Below are positions 31,700 through 44,609 of a DNA stretch of 64,000 bases, in pieces. Where the stretch lies: positions 16,317,691-16,381,690 of the forward strand of contig OZ023185.1 of assembly GCA_963995505.1 (NCBI GenBank). The letters are read 5' to 3'. This stretch comes from Hypericum androsaemum (Eukaryota; Streptophyta; Magnoliopsida; Malpighiales; Hypericaceae). Positions within the stretch are counted from its first letter, which is position 1; every line of letters starts with the position of its first letter. Under the pieces are notes generated by a model. It made no database searches. It was not told the DNA's origin and saw nothing but the letters and a program-made list of their open reading frames with translations. A program made the translations under genes and the position numbers.

Positions 31700-34217
31700 T
31701 CTTCTAGAATCTAGATATCTTCGGCCTTATTCCAATATCGAGTTAAAAATATTTGTAATGTTTAATATTGATCTATCAATTTTTTCGGAAACGAAAAACT
31801 GGACCTGAAATTTACCTTAAAACACACATTAATAGAAAAAATCTAAACAAACTTGAATTGTCAAATAAATCAAGGACCGGGAATCCTACCCTTGTAGAGC
31901 AACTAGCCACCGTGCCATTTTTTTGCAAGTAGAGTCTATAAAAAGTAAAACACTGCATTTATGAGAATATGTTATAATGGGGGTTTACTAATTAATTAGG
32001 TAACCATCTAAATTACATTAATTAAAGGGAAATGATTATTCCACCAAAAAAATTAATGGGAAATGATTTCACTATGATTTCCTGCCACATATGCCCGTGG
32101 CTGGTCAATATAAATTGTCAGTCATATATTGCATGTGGTTAGTTGGCTGAAAAAAAGAAGAGAACATTTATTTGCAACTGTCTATAGATTATGGGCTTAG
32201 GTCCAAATTCTAAATAGATAAACCCTGCTAGTCGCAATATTTTTGTCGATGTATTAAACATATAAAATCAAAAGCTCCAAACATAGTGAAAGCGACTTAC
32301 AGGGTGTTAAATTCATGGTTAGCAACTATGGGTAATTTTTATCACGTATAAATAAATTTATCATACTTGCAATTATTAATATAAAAATAAAGATCATCAT
32401 ATCAATTTGTAAGAGTTTTGACTTTACTAAGTTGGTCAATTTTCAAATCATAGTAGAAATTCATATACTTAAGTGGAGGAAATATATACGTCAATCTGGA
32501 AATGCATTGACTCAACCTCTATGCGTACCAGAATTAGCTTAATATGGAGTTTTATTTATTGAATATCAATACGGATTAGAATTATGGTACACATGTTAAA
32601 TGCTGGTAATCTGGAGTTTTGAAGATACATGCATAAATCTTTATTGAACATCATAAGAGCAAGCCATGCGAGGGAGTTTTTTTGGCAGATAGTAATTACG
32701 AACAAAAAATTTAAGGTGGACATTTTTTTACATCGAACGTATGTATATCATCAAACTTGAAAAAAACGAACCACCATTAAGTAGATCGGCTGATAAAAAA
32801 ATTAATCTAACTTAATTAATATGTCCAGTTTGAATCATAGAAATATTAAAGTGTCGAAATTTGGCAGGAAGAGTTTCGTTAATACTATGTACGTAGTTTT
32901 GACAAAAAATTTAGAAAAACAATATAAAAAAATGAATCGCAAAGTATAAGTATTTATCAAAAAATTATTGGGACATTAATAACATAGTCTTTGGACATCA
33001 CATAAAAGAGAAACTATTTGCATTATTTTTTTATAACGTATGATATCTGGACTTATTGTACCGATTAATCCAAATTTAAGCTGGACTTATTGTACCGATT
33101 AATCCAAATTTAAGCCGAATAAAATCTTTAAAATGTGGTAAAATTTTCTTAAAGAATTATTATTTGTTTATCAGTGCATGTTGCATAATACAAACATTTA
33201 TTATATTGGAGGTTAAAACTTTTCCAAATTAATTAATTTATTCTCACATTTTCTTCCGGGGAGAAAAAACTAAAAAGTAACGGAGAGAGTTGGGTAGCCA
33301 TCGTTCGTTTTGATCACCATATTCTCTTCCCCATCTCTCTTGTTTTGATATAACTCGGTATTCGTAGTCGAACACTGTCAGACTCTATTTTGAACGGGTC
33401 TCTCCCCCTCTCTCTTTACAAAAGCAGTATATTTACAGCTCTCCACCATTCCACCATTAAATGCTATTGCACCCTCTCAACACGCCCAGCAATAACTCAT
33501 TCGGCTACCACTCTGATCCCACTATTCCTCTCCATTGATTTTCTCTTCCCCTTCCTCTCTTCCTTGTATTTTTTTTTCCTAGAGCCCAGGTAATTTTTCT
33601 AAATTTTATTTAACCATATCCATCTCCAACTCCGGGATCAATACTCAGAACCCTCCGGTGCATTTTTTTTTTGGTATTAGGGTTTCCCTCTGGTTCCAGT
33701 TTTGGCAGGTAAAAGTTCCTTTACTGGAGTCTCCCAAATAGACCCACAACTCTGTACATTCCATATATGATTTTGTATATTTCCCCTTCCCTATTTATGT
33801 AGAGGATAAGAAAGAGGAGGAGGGCCAAAGGAGCTGGATTCGCGAGATCCTAGTCAAGCGTTACTGATACTTATAATCTTTGTATTCTTAGGTGGAGAGG
33901 GAGGATCAGACAGATTTTTTTTTCTCAGAAAAAAATCCGTATCTTTTTTTACTAATCCAATATCGAGCCGTATCTAAATTGTCTAATAGTTGTCTTGTAA
34001 TAGGATATATATCCCTCCCCCTTTGTCTTCTGTCTTGCTTTTAACACATAGACAACATCAAGAGAGAGAGAGAGAGAGATCATCCATAGGTGGCCATTAA
34101 CTGGAATCTAATTAGAAAGAGGTAGCCCATAAATTAATTAAATATATTGCATAACAATTAAGAATTTTATTAGCCCATTAGAGAAGAGGCTTTAGGGTTT
34201 GTGCGGTTGTGAGTCAT
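31700..34217 (+). other. Intergenic region and 5' leader of the HD-ZIP IV gene
   Basis: No gene from 31700 to about 33300 (AT-rich). From about 33300 to 34217 the sequence is pyrimidine-rich, like a 5' UTR, with a possible leader-intron donor at 33589 (CCCAG|GTAATT) and a GA run at about 34058-34079. A reverse L1-box match (TGCATTTA, the complement of TAAATGCA) is at 31954-31961, about 2.3 kb upstream of the start codon. The transcription start is not determined. Confidence 0.5.
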
Positions 34218-37200
34218 ATGCCAGAGGGAGTGATGATTCCGGCTAGAAGCATGCCGCCGGCGTCTATGGTTGATCAGAGGAACGGGAATGCTGGTGGGTT
34301 CGGATCATCTTCAGGGCTCTCTCTTGGTCAGGTGAGAAAAAAAAATTATTATAATTTTAGTCAATTAATTTGATATTCTTTAGTTTTTCATTTTTTTTTA
34401 CAGAAAAAGAGTCGTCATTAAGGAGAATAAACCGATTATTCTTTAGAGTGCAGACTAATTCGCTATTTTAAGTAAAATCCATCTCGGTATTTGAAAAAGT
34501 GTGAAGTCTTTTTCTTTGGCAAGGATAGAAAAGAGAGGGACTTCACAAGATCTGTCTTTATTTTTTTCTGCTTCATATTCTCGAGAACAAGAGTCAACAG
34601 TTGGTCTTTGATAAAGGGTAAATACCTGAATTTCACATCTCGTATATGAATTCACGGTCTTTAAAATATCAATACACATCGCTGATTATTTGTTTTCATT
34701 CTTCTTCAAAAAAAAATTCAATTCGAAATATAACGTGCATTGCCCTTCTAAATTATTCAAGGATTCTTAGAGATCTGTATATGATTTTCCAGCAAAACTT
34801 GATGGACGGCCTGAACCACCTAGACATGGCTCAGAATACACCGGACGGAGACGGTGGCCGGGCAAGAGAGGACGAGTTTGACAGTTTCACTAGGTCCGGC
34901 AGCGAGAACCAGGAAGGTGCCTCCGGCGATGATCAAGATCAACGGCCAAATAAGAAGAAGAAGCGTTACCATCGCCATACTCAGCACCAGATCCAAGAAA
35001 TGGAAGCGTATGTCACATTTTCATATTTTAATACATTTTTTTTATACGTAAAATATTTATTAATGATCCAAATAATAATTAGAGTACGGTACCCAAAACG
35101 CAACTCAGCATGCATATTACCTTCTTATTATCGGGAATCCGAGTTTTTTACCAATTGGACTAACTCTCTTTGGTGTTATATTTTTCTTTTCTTTTTTTGG
35201 TGAAATCTCTGGATGAGAGTCGAGCACCTTATTTAGAGCCGGTTCTTCTAATAATGTAGGCTTGAACCTAAAACTTTTTAAATGACTAATAATTTCTTAC
35301 TACTTGGACCAACTCTACGATCAGCTGTGCGAATGGTGGCTGAGACCAGTGTTCAAGGGTTTGCTATTGCGTTCAATTTTTACAAAGTTTTATAATAATT
35401 TGTGCTTGGATTCAGCTTCTTCAAAGAGTGTCCACACCCAGATGACAAGCAAAGGAAGGAACTGAGCCGCGAGTTAGGGTTACAGCCCTTACAAGTCAAA
35501 TTTTGGTTCCAAAACAAGCGCACCCAGATGAAGGTATTACAACAAACATGATGTTTATAAAGAAACATACTGTTTTTGGCTAAAATCTTAATTACTAGTT
35601 ATATTTTCCCGTTTCCTATTAAGAAAAGAGCGGTTACGATGCCTTGTGCCTCCCAACAAGGACAATATCATGTTTACCTAATTAGTTAATTTACATAATA
35701 TCTTTCTTTACCCAATTTTTTTTTATGAAACTATTTGATGTTCGAACACTTGACCAATGGTCACTAATCCAAGTTCAATATTCTCCTAACAACTATTTCT
35801 TTAGTAATTTCTTACTCTTTTGGTTTCCAATATTAATTCTTTCAGACCCAACACGAGAGACATGACAACACACAGCTTCGAACAGAGAACGAAAAGCTGA
35901 GAGCTGACAGCATTAGGTTAAGGGAAGCCCTTCACAATTCTTCCTGTCCGAACTGCGGAGGACCTACGGCTGTCGGAGAGATGTCCTTCGACGAGCACCA
36001 TCTCAGACTTGAAAACGCCAGACTAAGAGATGAGGTTAAAAAAATTTTGAGGATTCCTTTAACCAATCTTTTTCAAAAATTATTATTAATAAATACAATG
36101 ATTAGCGGACCTAGTCATTCTTTAGTAATAACTGACTGGATATATTATTGAGTTATTATCCAAGTGGCCTAATTCAAGTGGATGATTCTATATTAATTGA
36201 TGCTGATCTATCTTTTAATCATCCTATTTATTGAACCAATTAATAGATAGTCTCAGGATAATCTTTTTTGATTACATATATAACACATTAATTACTAATA
36301 TAATATATGGTTATAACTAGATTGCTTCCACATAATCTTGTGCGACGAACGTTTGATTTCTAAATCTTTTACATTGGCTAGTCTTTAGTTAAAGAAATTA
36401 TGTTGTTGATAGATTGACCGCATCTCCGCAATAGCTGCAAAGTACGTGGGGAAGCCCCTAGTAAATTATCCATTGCTCTCCAATCCGACCCCCCATCCTC
36501 GCCCGCTCGATCTTGGCGTCGGGAACTATGGCGGGGAAATGTATGGCCCCGGAGGCCTCCTCCTCCGATCGATAAGTGCACCGACCGAGGTCGACAAGCC
36601 AATGATAATTGAGCTAGCTGTTGCAGCCATGGAGGAACTGGTCCGGATGGCTCAGATGGGCGAGCCCCTCTGGGTGAACAGCTTGGACGGATCAACACAA
36701 GTACTGAACGAAGAAGAGTATGTTAGGACATTTCCCCGCGGAATAGGCCCGAAACCTCCCGGATATAGGTCCGAGGCGTCGAGAGAATCCGTGCTTGTTA
36801 TCATGAACCACATTAATCTGGTGGAGTATCTTATGGACGCGGTCAGTGATGGCAATTTAACTCGGTCGCAATTCGCAATTATTCGATAATAATTGACATC
36901 TTACTGAATCTGTGTGATGATTTCAGAATCAATGGTCGATCTTGTTTTCGGGTCTCGTAGCAAGGGCCGTTACGTTGGAAGTACTATCGACTGGAGTAGC
37001 AGGGAACTACAATGGAGCTCTGCAAGTGGTAACGCATCTCATTCGAAGCGTGTTTATATGGTTCGAGATCACTATCGAACAACGAAGTTCGCGATTCGTG
37101 CTTTTTCTTGCCTCTGATATGATGATTCCTGCAGATGACATCTGAGATTCAGTTGCCAACTCCGCTGGTCGCGGCTCGAGAGAGTTACTACGCAAGGTAT

Positions 37201-38596
37201 TGCAAACAACATGGTGACGGGACTTGGGTAGTCGTTGACGTCTCCTTGGACCATTTAAGGCCAAGTCCTGCGGCTAGGACCCGCAGGAGGCCGTCGGGGT
37301 GTATCGTACAAGAAATGCCGAACGGATATTCGAAGGTAATTGACCGTATCCGAAAGGGAGAAAATTCCCATCCAATTGTCATAATGTAGTTAGTGATTGA
37401 TGTCTTAATTCCTTGCTCCACAGGTTACTTGGGTGGAGCATGTGGAGGTGGAAGATGGACCAGGCATCCACGATTTGTACAGGCAGTTGGTTGCCTCCGG
37501 CTACGCTTTCGGGGCGAAACGCTGGGTGGCGACCTTGGACAGGCAATGTGAGCGGCTCGCAAGCGCAATGGCTACCAGCATCCCCACAGCAGAGATGGGA
37601 GGTACGATTGAGATGACGTTAAGTGTTTTGATTAGACACAGAAATTCTAACGACGACGGGAAATTGGCAGTGATTACCAACGAAGAAGGGAGGAGGAGCA
37701 TGTTGAAGCTGGCGGAGAGGATGGTGATGAGCTTTTGTTCCGGGGTGAGTGCTTCCACTGCCCAAAACTGGACATCACTTGCAGAAACCGGATCCGACGA
37801 TGTCAGGGTGATGACCAGAAAGAGCATCGACGATCCGGGGAGGCCTCCCGGCATTGTGCTTAGTGCTGCAACTTCCTTCTGGCTTCCGGTTCCTCCGAAG
37901 AGGGCCTTCGATTTCCTCCGCGATGAGAATTCCCGTAGTGAGGTAAATATGGTAAATGGTGATCAAGATTCATAAATATGCTTTGTTCATGTAAATAAAT
38001 AGAACATTTCCACTGACTTTAGCTTGACTGCAGTGGGATATCCTATCAAATGGTGGAGTTGTTCAAGAAATGGCTCATATTGCCAACGGGCGGGACACAG
38101 GCAATTGCGTATCTCTGCTTCGTGTAAATGTAAGTCACTTCACTTCACTGATCCTAGCATATGCTTCTAAATGCTTTTATGCACATGATTGAGCATTTAC
38201 TCGTGTTGTCAGAGCACGAATTCGAGCCAAAGCAACATGCTGATTCTGCAAGAGAGCAGCACCGATCCCGTCGGATCCTACGTAATCTACGCCCCAGTAG
38301 ACATCGTCGCAATGAACGTAGTCCTCAATGGCGGTGATTCGGACTACGTTGCCCTGCTTCCATCCGGATTCGCCATACTTCCTGATGGAACAAGCGGGCT
38401 CGGAGCCGGCCTCTCTGCTGACCAAGGTGCAGCCTCCGGGGGGTCACTTCTAACCGTGGCTTTCCAGATATTGGTCGACTCCATCCCGACCGCGAAGCTC
38501 TCGCTTGGATCCATTGCTACTGTTAACCATCTCATTTCTTGCACCGTTGAGAGGATTAAGGCTGCCTTTGCAGGCGAGAATGCACCAGATCTCTGA
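34218..38596 (+). CDS. HDG2: HD-ZIP class IV homeodomain transcription factor, HDG2-like
   Basis: Eleven exons: 34218-34331, 34793-35007, 35416-35533, 35846-36034, 36413-36841, 36927-37028, 37135-37335, 37424-37601, 37671-37942, 38034-38129, 38213-38596. They sum to 766 codons (765 aa) with GT-AG junctions and no stop. The N-terminus [10 protein letters not shown] and the [10 protein letters not shown] block match HDG2 better than ATML1/PDF2. Domains: an acidic region, the homeodomain (about residues 92-150, with WFQNKR), a leucine-zipper-loop-zipper with the CPNC loop pair (about 151-220), START (about 270-500), and the HD-SAD C-terminal domain. Class IV factors act in the nucleus of epidermal (L1) cells and bind the L1 box; HDG2 is linked to stomatal and trichome differentiation. 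The start choice is supported by homologous residues from codon 1. The subfamily name is inferred from memory of the N-terminal motif. Confidence 0.92.
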
Positions 38597-39432
38597 TTCA
38601 GGATAAAAAGAAAGAGTAAGGGGGAGAAGTCAAGAGCGAACCTCTCATGGTCCCCAATATATTCCACCATTGTTTATGGGATAAGATCGATAGAGGTTCG
38701 GGTATTGACTTACCCGTGACATTTGGTAGAAGCAAAGACCCGTTTACAAGCTTTATTTCTTAGTACAATGATCCAATTTAATTTGCCTTTTGTATCAGAT
38801 GCTCTAATGGACGTTTGGCGGATGTTATTTGATTAATTCCATTTTTAAGACAATGCGCTGGTTTGCTGTACAATGTATCATCTTATTATACCTCGTATCT
38901 ATATTAGTCGGCCCAGTGGTGTTAAAATACCGGTTGGTATAAACAAAAACATATAAAAACATCAGTTCCAAATGTAAGTCAGATTCCACGGTTTTCTCAC
39001 CATTTGAGAACTGCGTATCTACTAGACGTCGAATTCGATCCGTATCTGAAACAGGAAAGGCGACCATAGAGAAAATAAGAGTATCGAAGCATAAAAATCA
39101 ATGGCAGCCACTTGCAGGATACAAGTCTCACTATTTAACGAGGAACAAAATTCATACATGACCCTACAAAAAAAAATCCTTCAGACGATGATACATGAAA
39201 AATTCTGAGGGAAATCAATCGGAACAATGATCAAGCAAAAGAATGACTACCTATCTGGAGCTGAGTATTTCTTCCTGAACCACTTTTTGCGTGGCTAGGT
39301 AAGAAATAGGCAGAACTGTAGTGGATCCGTGGTGAACTCTCACTCTCTCGTTGTGGATCCCGAAGTATGTGAAGTAAGACGTGAATCTAGCCACAGACTG
39401 CAGGTCGTCCAAGGCAATGGTTCGGGAAAGCC
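38597..39432. other. 3' regions between two convergent genes
   Basis: Contains the 3' UTR of the HD-ZIP gene (from 38597) and the 3' UTR of the minus-strand TMEM97-like gene (below 39433). A 61-codon minus-strand ORF at 39251-39436 lies in that UTR and shows no family signal. Confidence 0.5.
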
Positions 39433-40697
39433 TCAAGCCCTCTTTTTCCTGGCCAATGCAGGACCCTTGGTTGAAGCTGCAGGAGATCTCCTAGGACTGG
39501 ACACGAGCCCTCGCAGAACGGCCAAAATTGCAACACCCATGAAAGGCGAATATGTGATTAGCAACTTCTCTGATGCCCGGCCGGAAGACATCAGTTCTCC
39601 TAATATAGCAGCCTGGAAAAGTACAAGCAAAAGATCAGACTAAAACTTAAGCTGGAAAGAACAAGCATGAGTCAAGGCCAATCGTAAGTCCGCAAATTGA
39701 CAAGTACGAAGCTGTACACAAATGAACGTAACATTGCAAATACTGACACGAGAATTATTAACACTAAATATTGACAGACAACAAGGTAACCATGTTCAGG
39801 AAACAGTAGGAGGAAATTCATCAAGCAGATTTCCTCCCAAGGCAGTGACTTGGCTAACAAGAATTCCTTGAAGACAGGGTTACAGTAGGTTCGTGATGCT
39901 TCCTAATCCTCTCTTAGTTGCTAGATGCCCAATAGAATGCAAGGTTCAATGCAGTTATTTCCAGGCCAGTAACTACAAAAGCATGTTCTGGTTGTTAACT
40001 ATCAGCCATAAAGAAACCAGATCAGAAACCCGGATTCTGCAGCAACTCGCGGTTCCTCGCTCGACCATTGGCGTTCTCAGGCAACCAAACCTCCAATGAA
40101 CAAACAAACTGTATCATACTTGGCATCCCTCAACACCCACCCTCCTCCACAAAACTTCCCTTTACATCCTCCAACACTACAATCTGATCCACACCATTCA
40201 CAAACAACATAAACCAGACCTAAATCAAAATAACCCACAAATACCTTACAAAGATTGCAACTTTATCATTCCCTCCTCAATCTCTAACAGTACCCAGATG
40301 GAAAGGCCCTTCCTTTACAATACCCAGATGGAAAATGTCCTTCCTTTACGGAATTAAGAGGACGGCAATGTACCATAGAAGTGAGGACGGAGGAGCCATA
40401 GACGAGGCAAGTGGTGGGGAACCAGGGCTTGGACCCCAAGATCCCGACAAGGCTCAATATGGAGAGGGGCCACTGGAAGAGCATCTCCACCCATATGGTC
40501 CCAACGAAGAAGTGGGGCTTCTCGGCCATCAGGTAGTCCTCGAATTCCCCGACCTACCACTCCTTGAGGCGGAGGAGGGGCTCCGGGTACAGCCCCGCCG
40601 GGGCCAGCACCTGCGCGCCCATCATCGGCGGCACCACCGCCATTATAAGGAAGTAGAGGAACAGACACGCGTCCACTAGCTTCACCACCAACCCCAT
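39433..40697 (-). pseudogene. TMEM97/sigma-2 receptor-like EXPERA protein, with premature stop
   Basis: Two exons: 40697-40374 (108 codons) and 39612-39433 (59 codons plus stop); the intron has GT-AG ends. The product would be 167 aa, close to the family length. Motifs of the EXPERA/sigma-2 receptor family are clear: a first membrane segment (CLFLYFLIMAVVPP), LYPEPLLRLKEW, EDYLMAEKPHFFVGTIWVEM, and in exon 2 YSPFMGVAILAVLRGL. The basic KKRA end suits an ER membrane protein. Codon 48, normally Tyr in KEWYVGEF, is TAG (40556-40554). Everything downstream stays in frame. Translation from the internal Met at 40529 would lack the first membrane segment. A recent null allele, a pseudogene or a base-calling error would all look like this. 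Confidence 0.8.
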
Positions 40698-41743
40698 TCT
40701 CTTCCCTCTTCGTGCCTCTGTTTGAGGTTTTTTTCTTTATCTTTTTTGGAAGTTTGGTTATTTTGTCCGGGGAGGAAGGAGCTACACTTGGTAAAATTAC
40801 AATTAGATAAGTCGTTCTATTGGGCATTTTGGTAAAATACTGATAATCAGGTAATGACCAAAATTTATGGAATACACTGAATTTAGTCTCAATTATTGAA
40901 TGGATCTCAAACTTTCGATTACCAAATTTTATTGATTACCGATTACTATTTTCACACCTTGGTTGTTGACCGGACGACGTCGCTTTTATAGACTGGAACG
41001 ACGTCGTTGCAGGCTTCTGTGGCAATCCAAATTCTAATATTATTTAGTGCAAAATCAGCACGATCCGATCTAATGTATATAGCAGTGACGTGCATTTTTT
41101 TCAAGAGCAATATGGGAATATTTTGTTAGTCGCCTGGGTTCCAATTGATAGAGCGGTGATATTTTGAGACTTCATCTTGACCGGTGGATGGGCTTTGTAT
41201 TGGTTGCATGATCAAGAATGTATGGTTCGTTTTGTACTGTACTATAATTTGAAAATTTGGCTGAAGCAAAATTAAGCAATTTTTTAAGGTATTCTCAATA
41301 CAACCGGAAGCTTCTTATTCATACTACTTTGATTCGCATTCATGAATAGGTAAGATGGTCGCATTCTCAAAACACCGACATGCATTCTAACAAAGAGTTC
41401 AATTTTTTGGCAGTAGCAACTAACATGTATTCTAACAACATTTTTTTTAATATTGATGAACGCTTGCTCGAAAGCTATAATTAAAATGTCTAAATTTTCT
41501 GAGGTTAGGAATGATGGCGTAATAGTTAATATTAGCATAAAGTGGTATTATTTCTAAACTTTTCTCATGACAAACTGATCGCCTACGTGTGTATAACTTG
41601 GGTGCCCCACATCATCTTCAAAACGACGCTGTTTTGTCACAGAGGTCCGAAGATCTGTCCGAGTCGCTAAGTGTCAAGTCAAATAGTCCGCATGTATGTG
41701 TTTTACGCGTTTTAAAATACATGATAAAATATAAAAATAGAAC
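40698..41743. other. Upstream region of the TMEM97-like gene, otherwise gene-free
   Basis: AT-rich sequence without a supportable gene. Paired ACGTC palindromic motifs (GACGACGTCGC at about 40975 and ACGACGTCGTTG at about 41000) lie about 300 bp upstream of the start codon and may be promoter elements; that role is a guess. Confidence 0.4.
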
Positions 41744-42275
41744 TAGGGGTGTGCATTCGGTATTTACCGATCCCGAATACCGAATACCAAAATACTAAAA
41801 AAAACTCTACCAATCACGATCCCGAATAGTATTCGGTAAATTCGGAATTTACCAAATTAAATTTTGGTAAGTTCGGTATTTACCAAATTTACCAAAATTT
41901 AAAAAAAATTATAATTTATCATTATATTTAATCCAAAAATGCAAACATAGTTTTAATAAACACAAATTTAATCTAATAAGTAGAAGTCCATTAAATCTAA
42001 TTAGTATTAGTGTATTTTGAGCATCGACTTTTTGACGAGGCCAATAAATTTTTTTGATAAATTATCTATAATTTGGCTTATATATTTATTAATATATTTG
42101 GTAAATTCCGTAAAATATCGATATTTATCGAAATTTACAGAATACCAATATTTACCGAATTTTTCAAAAACCTCATACTGAATTAATTACCGAATACCGA
42201 TTTATCAATCCCGAACTACCAATTACTAAAATTTTATCGAATTTACTGAATTGCAATTACCATTTGCTCACCCCG
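41744..42275. mobile_element. hAT-type MITE with TTCGGTA iterations
   Basis: 532 bp with terminal inverted repeats TAGGGGTGTGCA / TTTGCTCACCCCG, closely related to those of the MITE at 18495-19101. Flanks AATAGAAC and GATAAAAC match at 6 of 8 bases, a worn 8-bp duplication. Both arms repeat TTCGGTA/TACCGAA and AAATTCGG steps. The centre is AT-rich. There is no transposase. Confidence 0.7.
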
Positions 42276-42565
42276 AGATAAAACAAATTACGCTAAAATG
42301 AACTTTCTCAAAAGGAAAAAAAGAGAGAGGGACCAAAAAGCAGAAGATAAGAAAAGCAAGTAATAACAAAGGGAAGAAACCGGCAAATTCCCTGTGACAG
42401 TGTCGCTTCTTGAGCTCTTTTGTTTCCTTTTTTTTTTAATTTATCTGTCAAAGCTTCCACCACTAATCGGGTCAAGGACAGATTCAACTCCAAGCAGCGA
42501 AGTAAGTGACGTCACCTGGGCTTCTCTCTGGTTGTGGTTGTGTTCTAGGATTTATTTAGTGGGTA
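42276..42565 (+). other. Upstream region of the RING-CH gene
   Basis: Short gap between the MITE and the start codon at 42566, partly pyrimidine-rich and presumably holding the promoter and 5' UTR. The MITE ends only 290 bp from the start codon. Confidence 0.4.
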
Positions 42566-44609
42566 ATGGGCGAGGGGGAGAATTTACCGCAAGCTATTAG
42601 CTTGGTGGGTAGTGGACCCCACTCCCCGGCCAGGACCGAGGGCGGCGATTCCCGGTGTAGCACCGACAACGATGCGGGCGGGGCGGGCTGTCGGGTCTGC
42701 CATTGTGTTGAGTCCGACAAGATAGGGGACGCTGCTTTGGGGTTTCTAGGGATAGCTCCTCCGTTGCGAGGGGTAGAGGGTTCGAGTGACGGGGGCCCGA
42801 GGACTGGATCCGGGTTGGTTGAGTTTATTGGGCCCGGAGGGGAGGTTTTCGTTTGTAGGAATGATCTGGAGATGGGTCCGAGCAATCAGGGCGACTCGTT
42901 GATCGATCTCGGTTGTTCGTGCAAGAACGATCTCGCCCTTGTGCACTACGCGTGCGCGCTGAAATGGTTTGTTAACCATGGATCGACATTGTGCGAGATA
43001 TGCGGGGATGTGGCGAAGAATGTGAAGGTTAATGATTTGAAGAAGGTGGTTGCTTCGTTGAGGGAGTACGAGGCGTTGAAGGAGAGGACTGCTTCAGGGG
43101 ATCCTAACCCTGCTGCATTGCAAAGTAGCGCTGGGATTGATCCTGATGCTGTTGCTGCTATCCGGAGGCAAAGGCTGAGTGAAATTTCCTTGTTCTTTGG
43201 TCCGCGCGTTTGTACGACTAGTGCTGCTAACAACGCTTCTGCAGCCCTGCGTAATGATCCTGAACAGCCTGTAGGCACTGGGGCTGCTACCGAGGCTGTT
43301 GTCACTGCCGAAAATCCTGCCACTAAATGGGCTGTGGAAGGCACTGGGATTCTGCTCGCTGTCGGGCTACTTACTGCTACTTTAGCCTGGCTTCTCGCCC
43401 CACGAGTTGGAAAAGTAAGCCTTCTTTTGGTTTTCTTTTGCATCAACACGAAATTGATTCTCAAGAATATTATCATTATGTTTTTGTTGGCTACACTTTT
43501 AATATGCTAAGCAATTGTTTGCATTAGCTCTTGGCACGCTACTTGCTCTTTTAGCCTGATTGATCATCCTTACTGTTGCTTCTGATCTTCGTGCTTTGGT
43601 CAATCATTAATGTTTTATGCGCAGAAAACTGCCAAGAGTGGGCTACATATTCTCCTTGCTGGTGTGTGCGCTTTGACTGTTGTGATCTTCTTCCGGTTTG
43701 TAAGTAAATTCCCTTCTCCGCTTTAGTTTTTTTTCTCTCTGGGATTGGATTTGTTATTTGTTGGAAGGTATCAGTATATGACACCAAAAATATACTCTAT
43801 TAAATGATTTTGTTGAAAAATATTCAACAAAGTCCTAAAGCCTCGAGATACTTTTAAAGGCAGCACCACTTCATGAAATGAAAGGATAGATACACTTCGA
43901 AGTTATGTGCTGTGTGTTGATGATGCTTAGGAAGATGAGGCTTTCGAAAGTATATCCCATTTTGAAATGAATTTATTTCTCAGTCATGACAATTTGACCA
44001 TAGTTGTTTACTGGATGATGAACTGGTCAGCTTTTCCGTCGTAGCAATTTACGTTAGATCTCAGGCAAATGTACGCAACCCAACCTGCTATTCCTTACTC
44101 CGTGCTCTTAACACCAGGGCGACATGTTTAAGTTTTAGATCTCGGGCCAATGCTTGCAACCCAACCTGTTTTTTTCCTTCCCTCTGTGCTCTAACATCAG
44201 GGCGACAGTGTCTGCTGTTGTTGACTTCTAGGTTGTTGACCCTTTCTCCTTCTGTATGTACTTGGGATACAAGTTACAACAACCAGCAATATCTTGACTA
44301 CTTTCCATGTGCTTGCATTACCTGATCTATGTTTCTGATATGGTCCGCAAGGCGTCCTATCGCCCGTGCGCACAATCCCGCAACAGCCCTTTTACGATCT
44401 TCTCACAGCATCACGACATTTCGGTCAAGATTCAGCAGCAGAGAAAGGAATGACTTGGGTTGGTGCTAACATTGGCTTTGTGAAACTCGCAGGTTGTGCT
44501 TACGAGAATCAAATACGGTCCTGCACGTTACTGGGCCATACTGTTCGTGTTCTGGTTTCTTGTCTTCGGTATATGGGCTTCAAGAACTCACGGGTCGCAT
44601 TCAACATGA
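42566..44609 (+). CDS. Membrane RING-CH (MARCH-type) E3 ubiquitin ligase
   Basis: Three exons: 42566-43414, 43625-43699 and 44493-44609 (283 + 25 + 39 codons; 346 aa plus stop), all junctions in phase 0 with GT-AG. The RING-CH zinc ligands are C42, C45, C117, C119, H127, C130, C143 and C146, the C4HC3 pattern with His in position five. A segment of 71 residues separates the first two ligand pairs, which is long for this family. Two or three hydrophobic segments follow the RING (ILLAVGLLTATLAWLL at the end of exon 1, then exon 2, then WAILFVFWFLVFGIW in exon 3), so the protein is membrane-anchored with the RING facing the cytosol. Such ligases ubiquitinate membrane proteins with an E2. Substrates cannot be read from the sequence. 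Confidence 0.88.

Noticed and set aside
37007..37966. Several minus-strand ORFs within the HD-ZIP gene
   Set aside because: They are antisense shadows of GC-rich exons.
39251..39436. 61-codon minus-strand ORF after the TMEM97-like gene
   Set aside because: It lies in the 3' UTR after the family-conserved C-terminus and has no motif.
40354..40827. 157-codon minus-strand ORF over the TMEM97-like exon
   Set aside because: It is a different frame of the same exon, open because of high GC. The correct frame shows the EXPERA family motifs.
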